The notes under the pieces: generated by a model
What the model saw: only the letters and a program-made list of their open reading frames with translations
What the model was told of the DNA's origin: nothing
Databases searched by the model: none
In this document: piece by piece, positions 6,075 to 11,460 of the stretch
How positions within the stretch are numbered: position 1 is the stretch's first letter
How the letters are laid out: every line of letters begins with the position of its first letter
Translations under genes and position numbers: made by a program
Assembly (NCBI GenBank): GCA_017556885.1
Contig: JAFYLV010000098.1
Span: forward strand, 1 to 11,460
From: Clostridia bacterium
GTDB lineage: Bacteria > Bacillota > Clostridia > Oscillospirales > QAMX01
DNA: 11,460 nt
Direction: 5' to 3'

Positions 6075-7101
6075 ATTTGTGCATATTCTCCCATGCCCGT
6101 CGCGCCGCAACGCGGTAAGCCGAAAGATCGGAAAGCTTTGCGCCCCGTCCGTCGGGGAAGGTAAAGAGACCGTCATCGGTCACACGACCGATGCAAAGCG
6201 CGCCGGGAAGCTCCTCCGCCGTTTCCAGAACGAGACCGCCGAAGTTTAAAAGAAGGAAGGCAAAAATGTCAAGCTCTGCATCTGCCCGGAAGCCAAGTCC
6301 TCCGCACAGCGCAAGGATCGCCTCTGCCGGACCTGCCGTTCCCACCGCACGGGCGGAAAGAACGCGTCTCTCTGCCGCAAGGCGGCGGAAAAGGGCATGC
6401 ATCGCGGGAACATTCTCAATATCGGGCAGAGAATCCGAGCAGCAGGGCGCCGCAAGGAAATACACCGGATTTCCGGCAGCGCGGAAGGTAAGCTCCGCCT
6501 CGCGCTCCACAGGGGCGCAGAGGGTCACGCTCGCCTCGCCCTCCTCTGCCTGCAGCTCGCAGCCAAAGGCAATTGCCGCATCGATCGCGGCGCAAAGCCC
6601 GGCGATCCCTTCCGCCGAGGCAGGAAAGCTTGCGCGGCACAGGGTGGGCGCACCGCCGCCGGCAGCGCAAAGCTCCGCCGCCGCCCGCATAAAGGCAGAG
6701 AGCGCCGCCGCATAGGGCCCGGGCAGACGGGTGCTTGCCGGTGCAAAGGTCACAGACAGTTCATTTTCCGAGCACAGAACGCCGGATGCGGAAAAATTTC
6801 CCTCACCGGCCAGCGGCAAAAGCTCCAGATCACAGGCCATGCCGGACAGCCATCCCTGCGGACCACCACAGGAGGGCGGAAAAAGTTCGGGGATACGCTT
6901 CTCTTCCGTGATCTCCGGAAAGATCTCTCCTTCCGCAGGGACGGGGCTTTCCGCTCCGCGCAGGAGAGCGGGCGCTTTCAGAAGATTTGCAAAGGTAATG
7001 GGGATGCCTGCATCCGCGAGGCTCTCCAGCGTGCCGCGAACAGATTCATCCGCGATATATTCCAGATCGATCCGGGCATTTGCCGGGAATTTTTCACTCA
7101 T
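6073..7101 (-). CDS. Stand-alone degenerate homolog of the second synthase half of long PurL (FGAM synthase)
   Basis: 342 residues, uninterrupted. Residues about 118-310 run in the same order as the second AIRS-like half of the long clostridial PurL (formylglycinamidine ribonucleotide synthase): LPGPYAAALSAFMRAAAELCAAGG (126-149; PurL has a 'DPYxGAxxAVxExxxKxxAxGG' region), IAGLCAAIDAAIAFGCEL (166-183; 'LLGAxDAQLxLGxPxIGGKDSMSG'), SVTLCAPVEREAELTFRAAGNPVYFLA (191-217; the 'xxxFKxAGxxVYLL' strand), and VLSARAVGTAGPAEAILALCGGLGFRAD (247-274; 'VxSAYAxGxGGxAEAIxKMxFGNxxGxxx'). The comparison is from memory. The glycine-rich GGKDSMSG loop that binds nucleotide is absent (ELQAEEGEAS instead), and so are PurL's first synthase half and glutaminase domain. 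An N-terminal 115 residues are not recognised. It is therefore probably not a catalyst. The start follows a strong GGAGGAGG and overlaps the PrsW-like gene by 8 bases. Confidence 0.65.
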   Translation of the reverse strand: MSEKFPANARIDLEYIADESVRGTLESLADAGIPITFANLLKAPALLRGAESPVPAEGEIFPEITEEKRIPELFPPSCGGPQGWLSGMACDLELLPLAGEGNFSASGVLCSENELSVTFAPASTRLPGPYAAALSAFMRAAAELCAAGGGAPTLCRASFPASAEGIAGLCAAIDAAIAFGCELQAEEGEASVTLCAPVEREAELTFRAAGNPVYFLAAPCCSDSLPDIENVPAMHALFRRLAAERRVLSARAVGTAGPAEAILALCGGLGFRADAELDIFAFLLLNFGGLVLETAEELPGALCIGRVTDDGLFTFPDGRGAKLSDLSAYRVAARRAWENMHK

Positions 7102-7837
7102 TTTCGTTTTCCTCCTCCCGACGGCGGATACGCTCCGCCTCTGCGGCCTCCGCCGCAAGGGTATCTGTTTTTACACGAAGTGCCTCCCGGATAAAGAGCC
7201 AGCCGGTAATTCCGAGGGCAGCCGCAAAGCAAAGAACCGTCAGCACCGGGCCGAAAGCATTTCCGTTCAGGGTCGCCGTGATGCCCGTCTCCAGAAGACC
7301 GTGCAAAAGGAAAGGCAGCACGATGGCGCAGGCATTATTGAACTTATAGGGTACACAGTAGGTTTTGGTACGGCCGTAGAAGCAGCCCATCAGCGAACCG
7401 ACGCAGAACTGCAGGGGCAATCCCGTAAGAAAGCGCAGCCACAGCCCGCCCCGGTTGATGGGATTGGCCGCAAGCAGGCAAAGCTCCGCCATCTGATATC
7501 CGCCAAAGAGAAAAACGGCGATCAGCACCGCATCAAACCGGCGGCGGTAGAGCCGCACCCGGCGGGTGTCCGCATACAAGGCAAGAAATTTCATCACCAC
7601 TTCCACAAGGGCGGTGCAGCCAAAGGCGGCAAGAAGCAGCACCCCCAGGGAAAGATCATCCCCGGATATATAGGAGAAGGCCGCGGTTTGGAATATCATG
7701 GTGGGAATGATGATCACCGCACCCCAAATGTAGGTGGAAATCAGCGACCCCGCAAAATCCCGTCCTCTAAACCGGCGAGCATATACATACAGCAGCGCAA
7801 AAAGCGCAACATTGACAACGGCAGGCAGCAAGAACAC
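7094..7837 (-). CDS. PrsW-like membrane protein (M82 family relative), active-site residues altered
   Basis: 247 residues with about seven to eight hydrophobic segments and a charged cytoplasmic tail (219-247). PrsW-type intramembrane metalloproteases have EExxK, a FxxxEN segment, an H in a later helix and a C-terminal HGxxD. Here the matching segments are LVEVVMK (78-83; only one of the two glutamates, E79), RRRFDAVLIAVFLFGGYQMAEL (98-119; E118), LPLQFCVGSLMGCFYGR (140-156; glutamine where PrsW has its first histidine) and FLLHGLLETG (177-185; H179, with E183 in place of aspartate). The fold looks kept but the metal site is incomplete. GTG at 7837 is chosen because AAGGAGG lies 9 bases upstream; the GTG at 7858 precedes that ribosome binding site. 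It has its own extended -10 promoter and overlaps the PurL-like gene by 8 bases. Confidence 0.6.
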   Translation of the reverse strand: MFLLPAVVNVALFALLYVYARRFRGRDFAGSLISTYIWGAVIIIPTMIFQTAAFSYISGDDLSLGVLLLAAFGCTALVEVVMKFLALYADTRRVRLYRRRFDAVLIAVFLFGGYQMAELCLLAANPINRGGLWLRFLTGLPLQFCVGSLMGCFYGRTKTYCVPYKFNNACAIVLPFLLHGLLETGITATLNGNAFGPVLTVLCFAAALGITGWLFIREALRVKTDTLAAEAAEAERIRRREEENENE

Positions 7838-7881
7838 AGACCGCAACCTCCTTCTCACGTAAAATTTATATACAACAATGT

Positions 7882-7910
7882 ATTATAACATATTTCCCCC
7901 GTCGTCACAA
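7882..7910 (-). promoter_or_regulatory. Promoter of the PrsW-like/PurL-like operon
   Basis: On the minus strand: TTGTGA (7910-7905), a 17-base spacer, TATAAT (7887-7882), with TG one base before the -10 (extended -10). It lies 45 bases upstream of the chosen GTG start and directly after the terminator of the amidohydrolase operon. Confidence 0.85.
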
Positions 7911-7914
7911 CTGC

Positions 7915-7954
7915 AAAAAAGCCCTCCGACGCTCAAAATCCACATCGGAGGGCT
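7915..7954 (-). terminator. Rho-independent terminator of the propeller/amidohydrolase operon
   Basis: Perfect 10-bp stem (AGCCCTCCGA, 7954-7945 against 7929-7920 on the minus strand), 15-base loop, then a minus-strand T-run opposite 7919-7915. It starts 6 bases after the amidohydrolase stop codon. Confidence 0.92.
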
Positions 7955-7959
7955 ATTGT

Positions 7960-8739
7960 TTATTTTCCGAAAGCGTGGGGAAAGAGCCGCACGGCATTCC
8001 CAAAAAGGATATTTTCTTTATCCGCATAGGGAATATCCGCCAGCGCGACCCGGGAATACTGGGCGGCAAGAGCATAGGTATCCGTGCCGAAGAGGATCTT
8101 CTCCGATCCAACCTGCTCTACCGCATATTCGATCACGCTATTGAGCATAGAAAGTGCGCCGGAGGTGTCTGTGTAGATATTTCCGTGCTTTGCGCTGCGA
8201 ATGGCCTCGATGTGCGCCTGCTCCGCAAGATGGGCGATAATGAGCCGCATATTCGGGTACCGATCCGCATAACGAGGCATCTCCGTGATAGCCGCGGGAT
8301 GCATGAGCACCGTTGCCCCCATCCGGTCGGCAAAGGAAAAGATACGGTCCGCATGCTCACAGATGCGATATCCGTGCAGCTGCGGATGGATCTTCAGCCC
8401 AAGCACCCGCGGATCCGCCAGCATCTTTTCCGCCTGCGCAAAGGTGGCCTCCTGCTCCGGATGCACGACTACCCACTGGTAGATCTGCGCATCCTGCTGC
8501 ACGAGCGCATGCAGATATTCATTTTCCTCCGTGATGCGCCGATCACTCATCACCGCCGCATAGGTCGAGGCGGCAAATTCGCGGATGCCGAACCGCGCAT
8601 ATTCCGACTGCAGGAAATCCAACATCGTCCGGTGCGTGCCGGAAAAAGCCGGCGTGTCATATTCGCCCTCAACGCCGTGGTTGAAATGGGTATGGATATC
8701 GATGGGCGACCGGCAGAACTCGGGAAACCCCATCTTCAT
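7960..8739 (-). CDS. Amidohydrolase_2-type TIM-barrel metal-dependent hydrolase
   Basis: 259 residues of the amidohydrolase superfamily, amidohydrolase_2 branch (decarboxylases, lactonases and hydrolases of small carboxylic or sugar-acid substrates). IDIHTH (13-18) gives H16 and H18, LGLKIHP gives K116 and H118 on strand 4, LMHP gives H147, IIAH gives H170 and FGTDTY gives D220, which is the complete strand-1/5/6/8 metal and catalytic set. No signal peptide, so it is cytoplasmic. The ATG has GGAGG 7 bases upstream and overlaps the stop of the propeller gene by four bases (ATGA), so the two are translated as a pair. The shared operon with a glycosidase-like protein suggests a sugar-derived substrate, but none can be named. 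Confidence 0.87.
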   Translation of the reverse strand: MKMGFPEFCRSPIDIHTHFNHGVEGEYDTPAFSGTHRTMLDFLQSEYARFGIREFAASTYAAVMSDRRITEENEYLHALVQQDAQIYQWVVVHPEQEATFAQAEKMLADPRVLGLKIHPQLHGYRICEHADRIFSFADRMGATVLMHPAAITEMPRYADRYPNMRLIIAHLAEQAHIEAIRSAKHGNIYTDTSGALSMLNSVIEYAVEQVGSEKILFGTDTYALAAQYSRVALADIPYADKENILFGNAVRLFPHAFGK

Positions 8740-10178
8740 TTTTCCGCCTCCGCAAAGCGCATGGCGTAAAGCTCGGCATCGGACATTTCAAATTCAAAGA
8801 TCACCGTCTCGCCGGAAAGCTTCTGCAGACTCTCGTCAAAATCCACCGCTCTGTCCACGGAATCGCCGAACATCTCGCAGGTCTCGTATCCGGGAATGGG
8901 CGAGCCCTCTCCGTCAAGGATGCGCAGGTAAATACCGCCCCGGGCAGAGGTGCGGAAATTGAGGGTAAGCGCGTCTCCGTCAAAGGCAAAGGGCTTTGTC
9001 CGCAGGATCTTTTTGCGGTAGGGCGCTTTGACCGAGGCAAAGCCCTCCCGGCGACAGGTGTAGCGCACAAGGCGCGTGGGAACATCCATCCAATGGTTTT
9101 CAAAGACGTAGAGAGAAAGCTCCTCCGGCTCCCCTTCAAAGGCAGAGGGCAGCTGCAAAAGCTCTCCGCAGGCAGGGAAGCAGTCGCCGTAGACCCAGTT
9201 TCTGCCGTTTTCCGGGCCGGGCGTGATGACCGCCTCATCAAACCGATGCCAGTGATATGCATCCCTCGAGGACATAAACACGCAGTCGGTCACCGCAAGG
9301 CCGTACCGCGGCGAGACGTCAAAGCGTTCCTTTCGCGCCTCTTTTCCGCAAAGGCGGTCATAATTTTTCGTCCATTCTCTTCGCTCCACATACCGGGAGG
9401 GGAAGCCGACGAAATACCGCCGGTCATAGGGATAAGCAGATACCACATTGGTATACAGCGGATATTCTTCCGCGCCGCCGAAATCCAGCGATACCGGCTC
9501 GGACCAGTGCTCAAAATCCGCCGATTCCAGCACGCAGATCCCGCGGAGTGTTCTTTCAAAAAAGCGCAGGTCGGGCGCAGCCTCTCGCCGTCGCAGCTCG
9601 CGGAGAAAGCAGAAATACTTTCCGCGCACCTCATCGTAATGCAGGGTGTTCTGTGTATCGTAGGCAAATCCGCTGGAAATGACGGAATGGGGCGTAAAAT
9701 GGATTCCGTCGGCCGAGACCAGGCACTGCAGACTGTTGTTTGCGGCACCGGGATCGGCGTTGGTCGCCATCACCGCCTTGTAGCGCATCTCCGGCGGACA
9801 GGCAGGATTTGTATCCTTCATGACGGTGAAATTGTCGGGGATGCCTTTGACGATGATGTTGTTGTCCGTGCTGCCGTTATATTCGCAGATGCCAAGGCTC
9901 GGGCGCTCCCAGTGGATACCGTCCCGGCTTTCCGCATAGCATACGTTGATGCATAAAGGCTTATCCTTCCAACCCCATGCCTCATAGTACATCCGGTAAA
10001 TATCCCCGTCCCGGAAAACAGTGAAAAAGTCGGTGCTGTTTCCCTCCCAGGGGCGGTCAAGGGTCATCACGACCTCTTCCCTGCGCAGTCGGTTTGCCGA
10101 CAGCTCCGCATCCGTATGCGCCCAGTCGATCAGCGCATCGTCCCAGAACGGGATCAGCCCAAATTCGCGCGTTTCCAT
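8736..10178 (-). CDS. Five-bladed beta-propeller glycoside-hydrolase-like protein, cytosolic
   Basis: 480 residues. Blade motifs of the GH43/GH32/GH130-like propeller type repeat: ESRDGIHWERP (83-93), SADGIHFTP (155-163), ESADFEHWSEP (218-228) and SSRDAYHWHRF (303-313). YRMYYEAWG (61-69) and YFCFLREL (188-195) are typical inner strands that contain acidic candidate catalytic residues. A C-terminal beta-sandwich-like module (about 388-475: L-x-TKPFAFDGDALTLNF, then DGEGSPIPGYE, ending DAELYAMRF) matches a module I recall from many planctomycete and gut-bacterial propeller proteins of unproven function. There is no signal peptide, unlike most secreted relatives, so it probably acts on imported oligosaccharides or glycosides. 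GGAGGT lies 9 bases before the ATG. First gene of an operon with the amidohydrolase. Confidence 0.8.
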   Translation of the reverse strand: METREFGLIPFWDDALIDWAHTDAELSANRLRREEVVMTLDRPWEGNSTDFFTVFRDGDIYRMYYEAWGWKDKPLCINVCYAESRDGIHWERPSLGICEYNGSTDNNIIVKGIPDNFTVMKDTNPACPPEMRYKAVMATNADPGAANNSLQCLVSADGIHFTPHSVISSGFAYDTQNTLHYDEVRGKYFCFLRELRRREAAPDLRFFERTLRGICVLESADFEHWSEPVSLDFGGAEEYPLYTNVVSAYPYDRRYFVGFPSRYVERREWTKNYDRLCGKEARKERFDVSPRYGLAVTDCVFMSSRDAYHWHRFDEAVITPGPENGRNWVYGDCFPACGELLQLPSAFEGEPEELSLYVFENHWMDVPTRLVRYTCRREGFASVKAPYRKKILRTKPFAFDGDALTLNFRTSARGGIYLRILDGEGSPIPGYETCEMFGDSVDRAVDFDESLQKLSGETVIFEFEMSDAELYAMRFAEAEK

Positions 10179-10211
10179 ACCGTTTCCACCTCCGCGCCCA
10201 CATTTTTCTCA

Positions 10212-10240
10212 ATTATACCACGTTCTCCCGGCCGTGTACA
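10212..10240 (-). promoter_or_regulatory. Promoter of the propeller/amidohydrolase operon with possible operator
   Basis: Minus-strand TGTACA (10240-10235), 17-base spacer and TATAAT (10217-10212), 34 bases before the ATG. The -35 sits in an imperfect 14-bp palindrome (10234-10247, GTGGACATGTACAC read on the minus strand), placed where a repressor could block the promoter. Confidence 0.75.
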
Positions 10241-10316
10241 TGTCCACCGGGACAATTTCAGCAAAGTACCGTGACCGTTTTTCGGAAATGCAGTTTTTCG
10301 TCAGAGATATGATCGA

Positions 10317-10342
10317 GCGGCCGCCTGCAAGAGAGCGGCCGC
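10317..10342. repeat. Inverted repeat of two GCGGCCGC octamers
   Basis: GCGGCCGC at 10317-10324 and 10335-10342, 10 bases apart. Because the octamer is itself a palindrome it is both a direct and an inverted repeat, and the direct copy extends to AGCGGCCGCC. It could form an 8-bp stem between the two divergent-facing ends of genes F and G; there is no T-run on either side. Confidence 0.6.
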
Positions 10343-10356
10343 CGTATCTTATGCAG

Positions 10357-10414
10357 TTGCCTCCCTTGGCTCTCCCTTTGGGAGAGCCGTCACCGCAGAT
10401 GACCGAGGGGGCCT
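10357..10414. repeat. Palindromic interspersed-type element with GGCTCTCCC hairpin
   Basis: GGCTCTCCC (10368-10376), loop TTT, GGGAGAGCC (10380-10388), flanked by loosely complementary ends (GCCTCCCTTGG on the left, CCGAGGGGGC on the right). This layout matches a short palindromic repeat that I recall as frequent between genes in Oscillospiraceae. It begins at the very end of the AT-rich gene on the minus strand. Confidence 0.6.
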
Positions 10415-10415
10415 T

Positions 10416-10817
10416 TCACCGCTGCAATACTTCCTTTTGCAACACATCAATAATTCCTTTGGCAACAGCATAATTCACTCCATCTATATATTCTGACTCA
10501 CCTTTGAAATTCAATGATACTATATCACCTATTTTTATATCTTGAACCGAAATTTTATCACCGGTATTATGCGATTTGCATCTTGTTCTGTACGGTATCT
10601 TTATTTCACAAATTATATTATCCGTACCGGTATACGTGTGTGATGTTATAACATACAAACATCGTTCATCATCATCAGTTTTAATGCTGATCACCTCTGC
10701 CGATAAATCGATACAGTGATTACCTAGATTAATAATATGTATTGAATATATTATAAAGATAATCAGTAAAACAATAGATACAATGGAAACAAATTTTTTA
10801 AAAATTTTCCCAAGCAT
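10416..10817 (-). CDS. Small membrane-anchored protein of unknown function, AT-rich
   Basis: 133 residues. A basic start (MLGKIFKKF) leads into one hydrophobic helix (about 8-31), then a soluble, beta-rich-looking domain of about 100 residues containing DDDERCLYVITSHTYTGTDNII and GDIVSLNFKGESEYIDGVNYAVAKGIID, presumably outside the membrane. No family recognised; the spacing of short strands around KIGDIVSL is reminiscent of an OB-like barrel, but this is weak. The ATG at 10817 has AGGTG 5 bases upstream and sits about 16 bases from the predicted transcription start; a frame open to 10949 would run through its own promoter and the hairpin array. Base and codon use (many ATA, ATT, TTA) differ strongly from all neighbours, suggesting recent transfer. 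Confidence 0.7.
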   Translation of the reverse strand: MLGKIFKKFVSIVSIVLLIIFIIYSIHIINLGNHCIDLSAEVISIKTDDDERCLYVITSHTYTGTDNIICEIKIPYRTRCKSHNTGDKISVQDIKIGDIVSLNFKGESEYIDGVNYAVAKGIIDVLQKEVLQR

Positions 10818-10839
10818 AAAAGCACCTACTTTCAAGGTG

Positions 10840-10868
10840 ATTGTATCATAAAATGTTTCGTTTTTCAA
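10840..10868 (-). promoter_or_regulatory. Promoter of the AT-rich small gene
   Basis: Minus-strand TTGAAA (10868-10863), 17-base spacer, TACAAT (10845-10840), with TG one base before the -10. It lies 23 bases upstream of the ATG and at the left edge of the hairpin array. Confidence 0.75.
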
Positions 10869-10872
10869 TGAT

Positions 10873-10992
10873 ATATTTGCTCTGCAAATATGATATAATA
10901 TCCGTTCAATCATACGCGAAGCGTATATCATCTGCGAAGCAGACATCATAGCGTCAGCTATATCATCCGTGACCGCAGGGAACGGATATCAT
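10873..10992. repeat. Array of short hairpins separated by ATCAT
   Basis: Hairpins: ATATTTGC-TCT-GCAAATAT (10873-10891), ATACGC-GAA-GCGTAT (10912-10926), TCTGC-GAA-GCAGA (10931-10943), ATAGC-GTCA-GCTAT (10948-10961) and ATCCGT-11 bases-ACGGAT (10965-10987). ATCAT recurs at 10909, 10927, 10945, 10962 and 10988, so the middle units repeat every 17-18 bases while their stems differ in sequence. ATATCCGTT (10898-10906) is also complementary to AACGGATAT (10981-10989), enclosing the three central hairpins in a possible multi-branched fold. Confidence 0.85.
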
Positions 10993-11037
10993 TGTAAAGC
11001 CCCACTTTTGTCTACATGACAAAAGTGGGGCTTTACA
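10993..11037. repeat. Perfect 20-bp hairpin
   Basis: 10993-11012 is exactly complementary to 11018-11037 around the loop TACAT. The stem core is AAAGCCCCACTTTTGTC. It directly follows the ATCAT hairpin array. Flanking T-runs are only three bases on each side, so it may be a bidirectional terminator or part of a repeat element. Confidence 0.8.
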
Positions 11038-11243
11038 TGGTGCGGTCGGGGGGGACTGTTAAACGCAAACGGCGGCCTTCGCCCGCCTTATTGCGCAAAT
11101 CGCCCGAACGCTCATCCTCCCGCCGCGCGCTTCTGCAATTTGCGGGGTTCTTCGTCGGCTATCGGCAACAGCAAAAAGAAAAAGCAGACCACAACGGCGT
11201 GCAAAATTAGCGGAGAAATCACAAAATATTTACCTAACACACG
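11038..11243. other. Non-coding or decayed stretch
   Basis: About 200 bases with no supported gene. A 64-codon plus-strand frame beginning inside the hairpin at 11016 has no ribosome binding site and a low-complexity, arginine-rich product. The GC-rich part (11060-11155) reads like an interspersed repeat that I associate with Oscillospiraceae intergenic DNA, which cannot be confirmed here. Confidence 0.4.
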
Positions 11244-11291
11244 GTAGGGGCGAACTGCGTTCGCCCGCGGGAGACCGCAGGTCTCCCCTAC
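11244..11291. repeat. Two-armed palindromic element GTAGGGG...CCCCTAC
   Basis: Outer ends GTAGGGG (11244-11250) and CCCCTAC (11285-11291) enclose two hairpins that share bases with them: GGGCGAA-CTGCG-TTCGCCC (11248-11266) and GGGAGACC-GCA-GGTCTCCC (11269-11287). This double-hairpin design is typical of a repeat family seen between genes in gut Clostridia; the family statement is from memory. Confidence 0.75.
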
Positions 11292-11318
11292 GGATAATCA
11301 AAAGTTGATACGCAGAAA

Positions 11319-11368
11319 ACAAATAGATACCCCGACAGATTTTTGAAGGTCTGTCGGGGCTCATTTGT
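11319..11368. terminator. Terminator-like hairpin
   Basis: CCCCGACAGA (11330-11339) pairs with TCTGTCGGGG (11350-11359) around a 10-base loop, and outer ACAAAT (11319-11324) pairs with ATTTGT (11363-11368). There is no pure T-run. It probably ends a minus-strand gene entering from the right, if one exists. Confidence 0.55.
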
Positions 11369-11460
11369 TCTGCTCGATAAATTGGAATTGGTCAAATTGT
11401 TCTTATCGGAAAAAGCATATAATTCTTTCCGTTCGATGGGCAAGTAAAGTCATGAACAGC
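11369..11460. other. Unresolved right edge
   Basis: No gene can be assigned. Short open frames reach the edge on both strands: on the minus strand one ends at TGA 11394-11392 and another at TAA 11405-11403, either of which could be the tail of a gene outside the window. None has a recognisable sequence. Confidence 0.3.

Noticed and set aside
6397..7888. Two long plus-strand open frames opposite the PurL-like and PrsW-like genes
   Set aside because: Their products are low-complexity and basic, they lack ribosome binding sites, and the minus-strand frames have strong ones plus family similarity.
7975..8769. 264-codon plus-strand open frame opposite the amidohydrolase
   Set aside because: The minus-strand protein carries the full amidohydrolase metal-site motifs; the plus-strand product is arginine-rich with no motif.
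10317..10342. Intrinsic terminator made by the two GCGGCCGC octamers
   Set aside because: The stem is strong, but neither strand has a T-run after it.
10873..10992. CRISPR array
   Set aside because: The repeated part is only five bases (ATCAT), the unit is about 18 bases, and the variable parts are self-complementary hairpins rather than spacers.
11016..11210. 64-codon plus-strand frame starting in the perfect hairpin
   Set aside because: No ribosome binding site, start codon inside a stem, and an arginine- and serine-rich product with no similarity I recognise.

Overview
The window is moderately GC-rich bacterial DNA with strong AGGAGG-type ribosome binding sites, TTGaca/TATAAT-type promoters, short overlapping operons and several families of intergenic hairpin repeats. 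Together with the types of homolog present (a long-PurL-derived protein, a ROK kinase, a uridine-kinase-like protein, a planctomycete/clostridial-type beta-propeller) this suggests a gut Clostridia genome, probably in or near the Oscillospiraceae. That assignment is an inference from style and remembered families, not from a marker gene.

Layout, left to right. (A) 2-154 (+) is the tail of an isoprenylcysteine-methyltransferase-like membrane protein. It faces, across a bidirectional terminator (156-186), (B) a minus-strand operon: an isocitrate/isopropylmalate-type dehydrogenase (2967-1816), a two-domain protein with a uridine-kinase-like P-loop domain (1816-767) and an SGNH hydrolase (750-196). 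(C) After about 350 bp without a gene comes the minus-strand pair ROK sugar kinase (5311-4334) and tsaD (4333-3317). (D) A divergent intergenic region (5312-5519) holds a cluster of DnaA-box-like 9-mers and a symmetrical promoter with nested palindromes; it drives a small four-helix membrane protein (5520-6017, +) and probably the ROK-tsaD unit. (E) A minus-strand pair follows: a PrsW-like membrane protein that has lost key residues (7837-7094), overlapped by a stand-alone, degenerate homolog of the second synthase half of long PurL (7101-6073). (F) A third minus-strand operon encodes a cytosolic five-bladed-propeller glycosidase-like protein (10178-8736) and an amidohydrolase_2-type TIM-barrel hydrolase (8739-7960), with a clear promoter and a clear terminator. 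(G) From about 10315 to the right end the character changes: an AT-rich small membrane-anchored ORFan (10817-10416) is bracketed by palindromic repeats, an array of short hairpins spaced by ATCAT, a perfect 20-bp hairpin, a two-armed GTAGGGG...CCCCTAC element and a terminator-like hairpin.

How the genes work together. The tsaD product makes the t6A modification of ANN-decoding tRNAs; the dehydrogenase feeds 2-oxoglutarate (or a related 2-oxoacid) synthesis; the propeller and amidohydrolase genes probably handle a carbohydrate-derived substrate in the cytoplasm. The most unusual content is the PrsW-like/PurL-like pair (both derived from catalytic families, both apparently without the catalytic residues, and translationally overlapped), the DnaA-box/dyad intergenic region, and the dense palindromic landscape around the AT-rich ORFan. 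No CRISPR array, tRNA, rRNA, transposase or integrase gene was seen.
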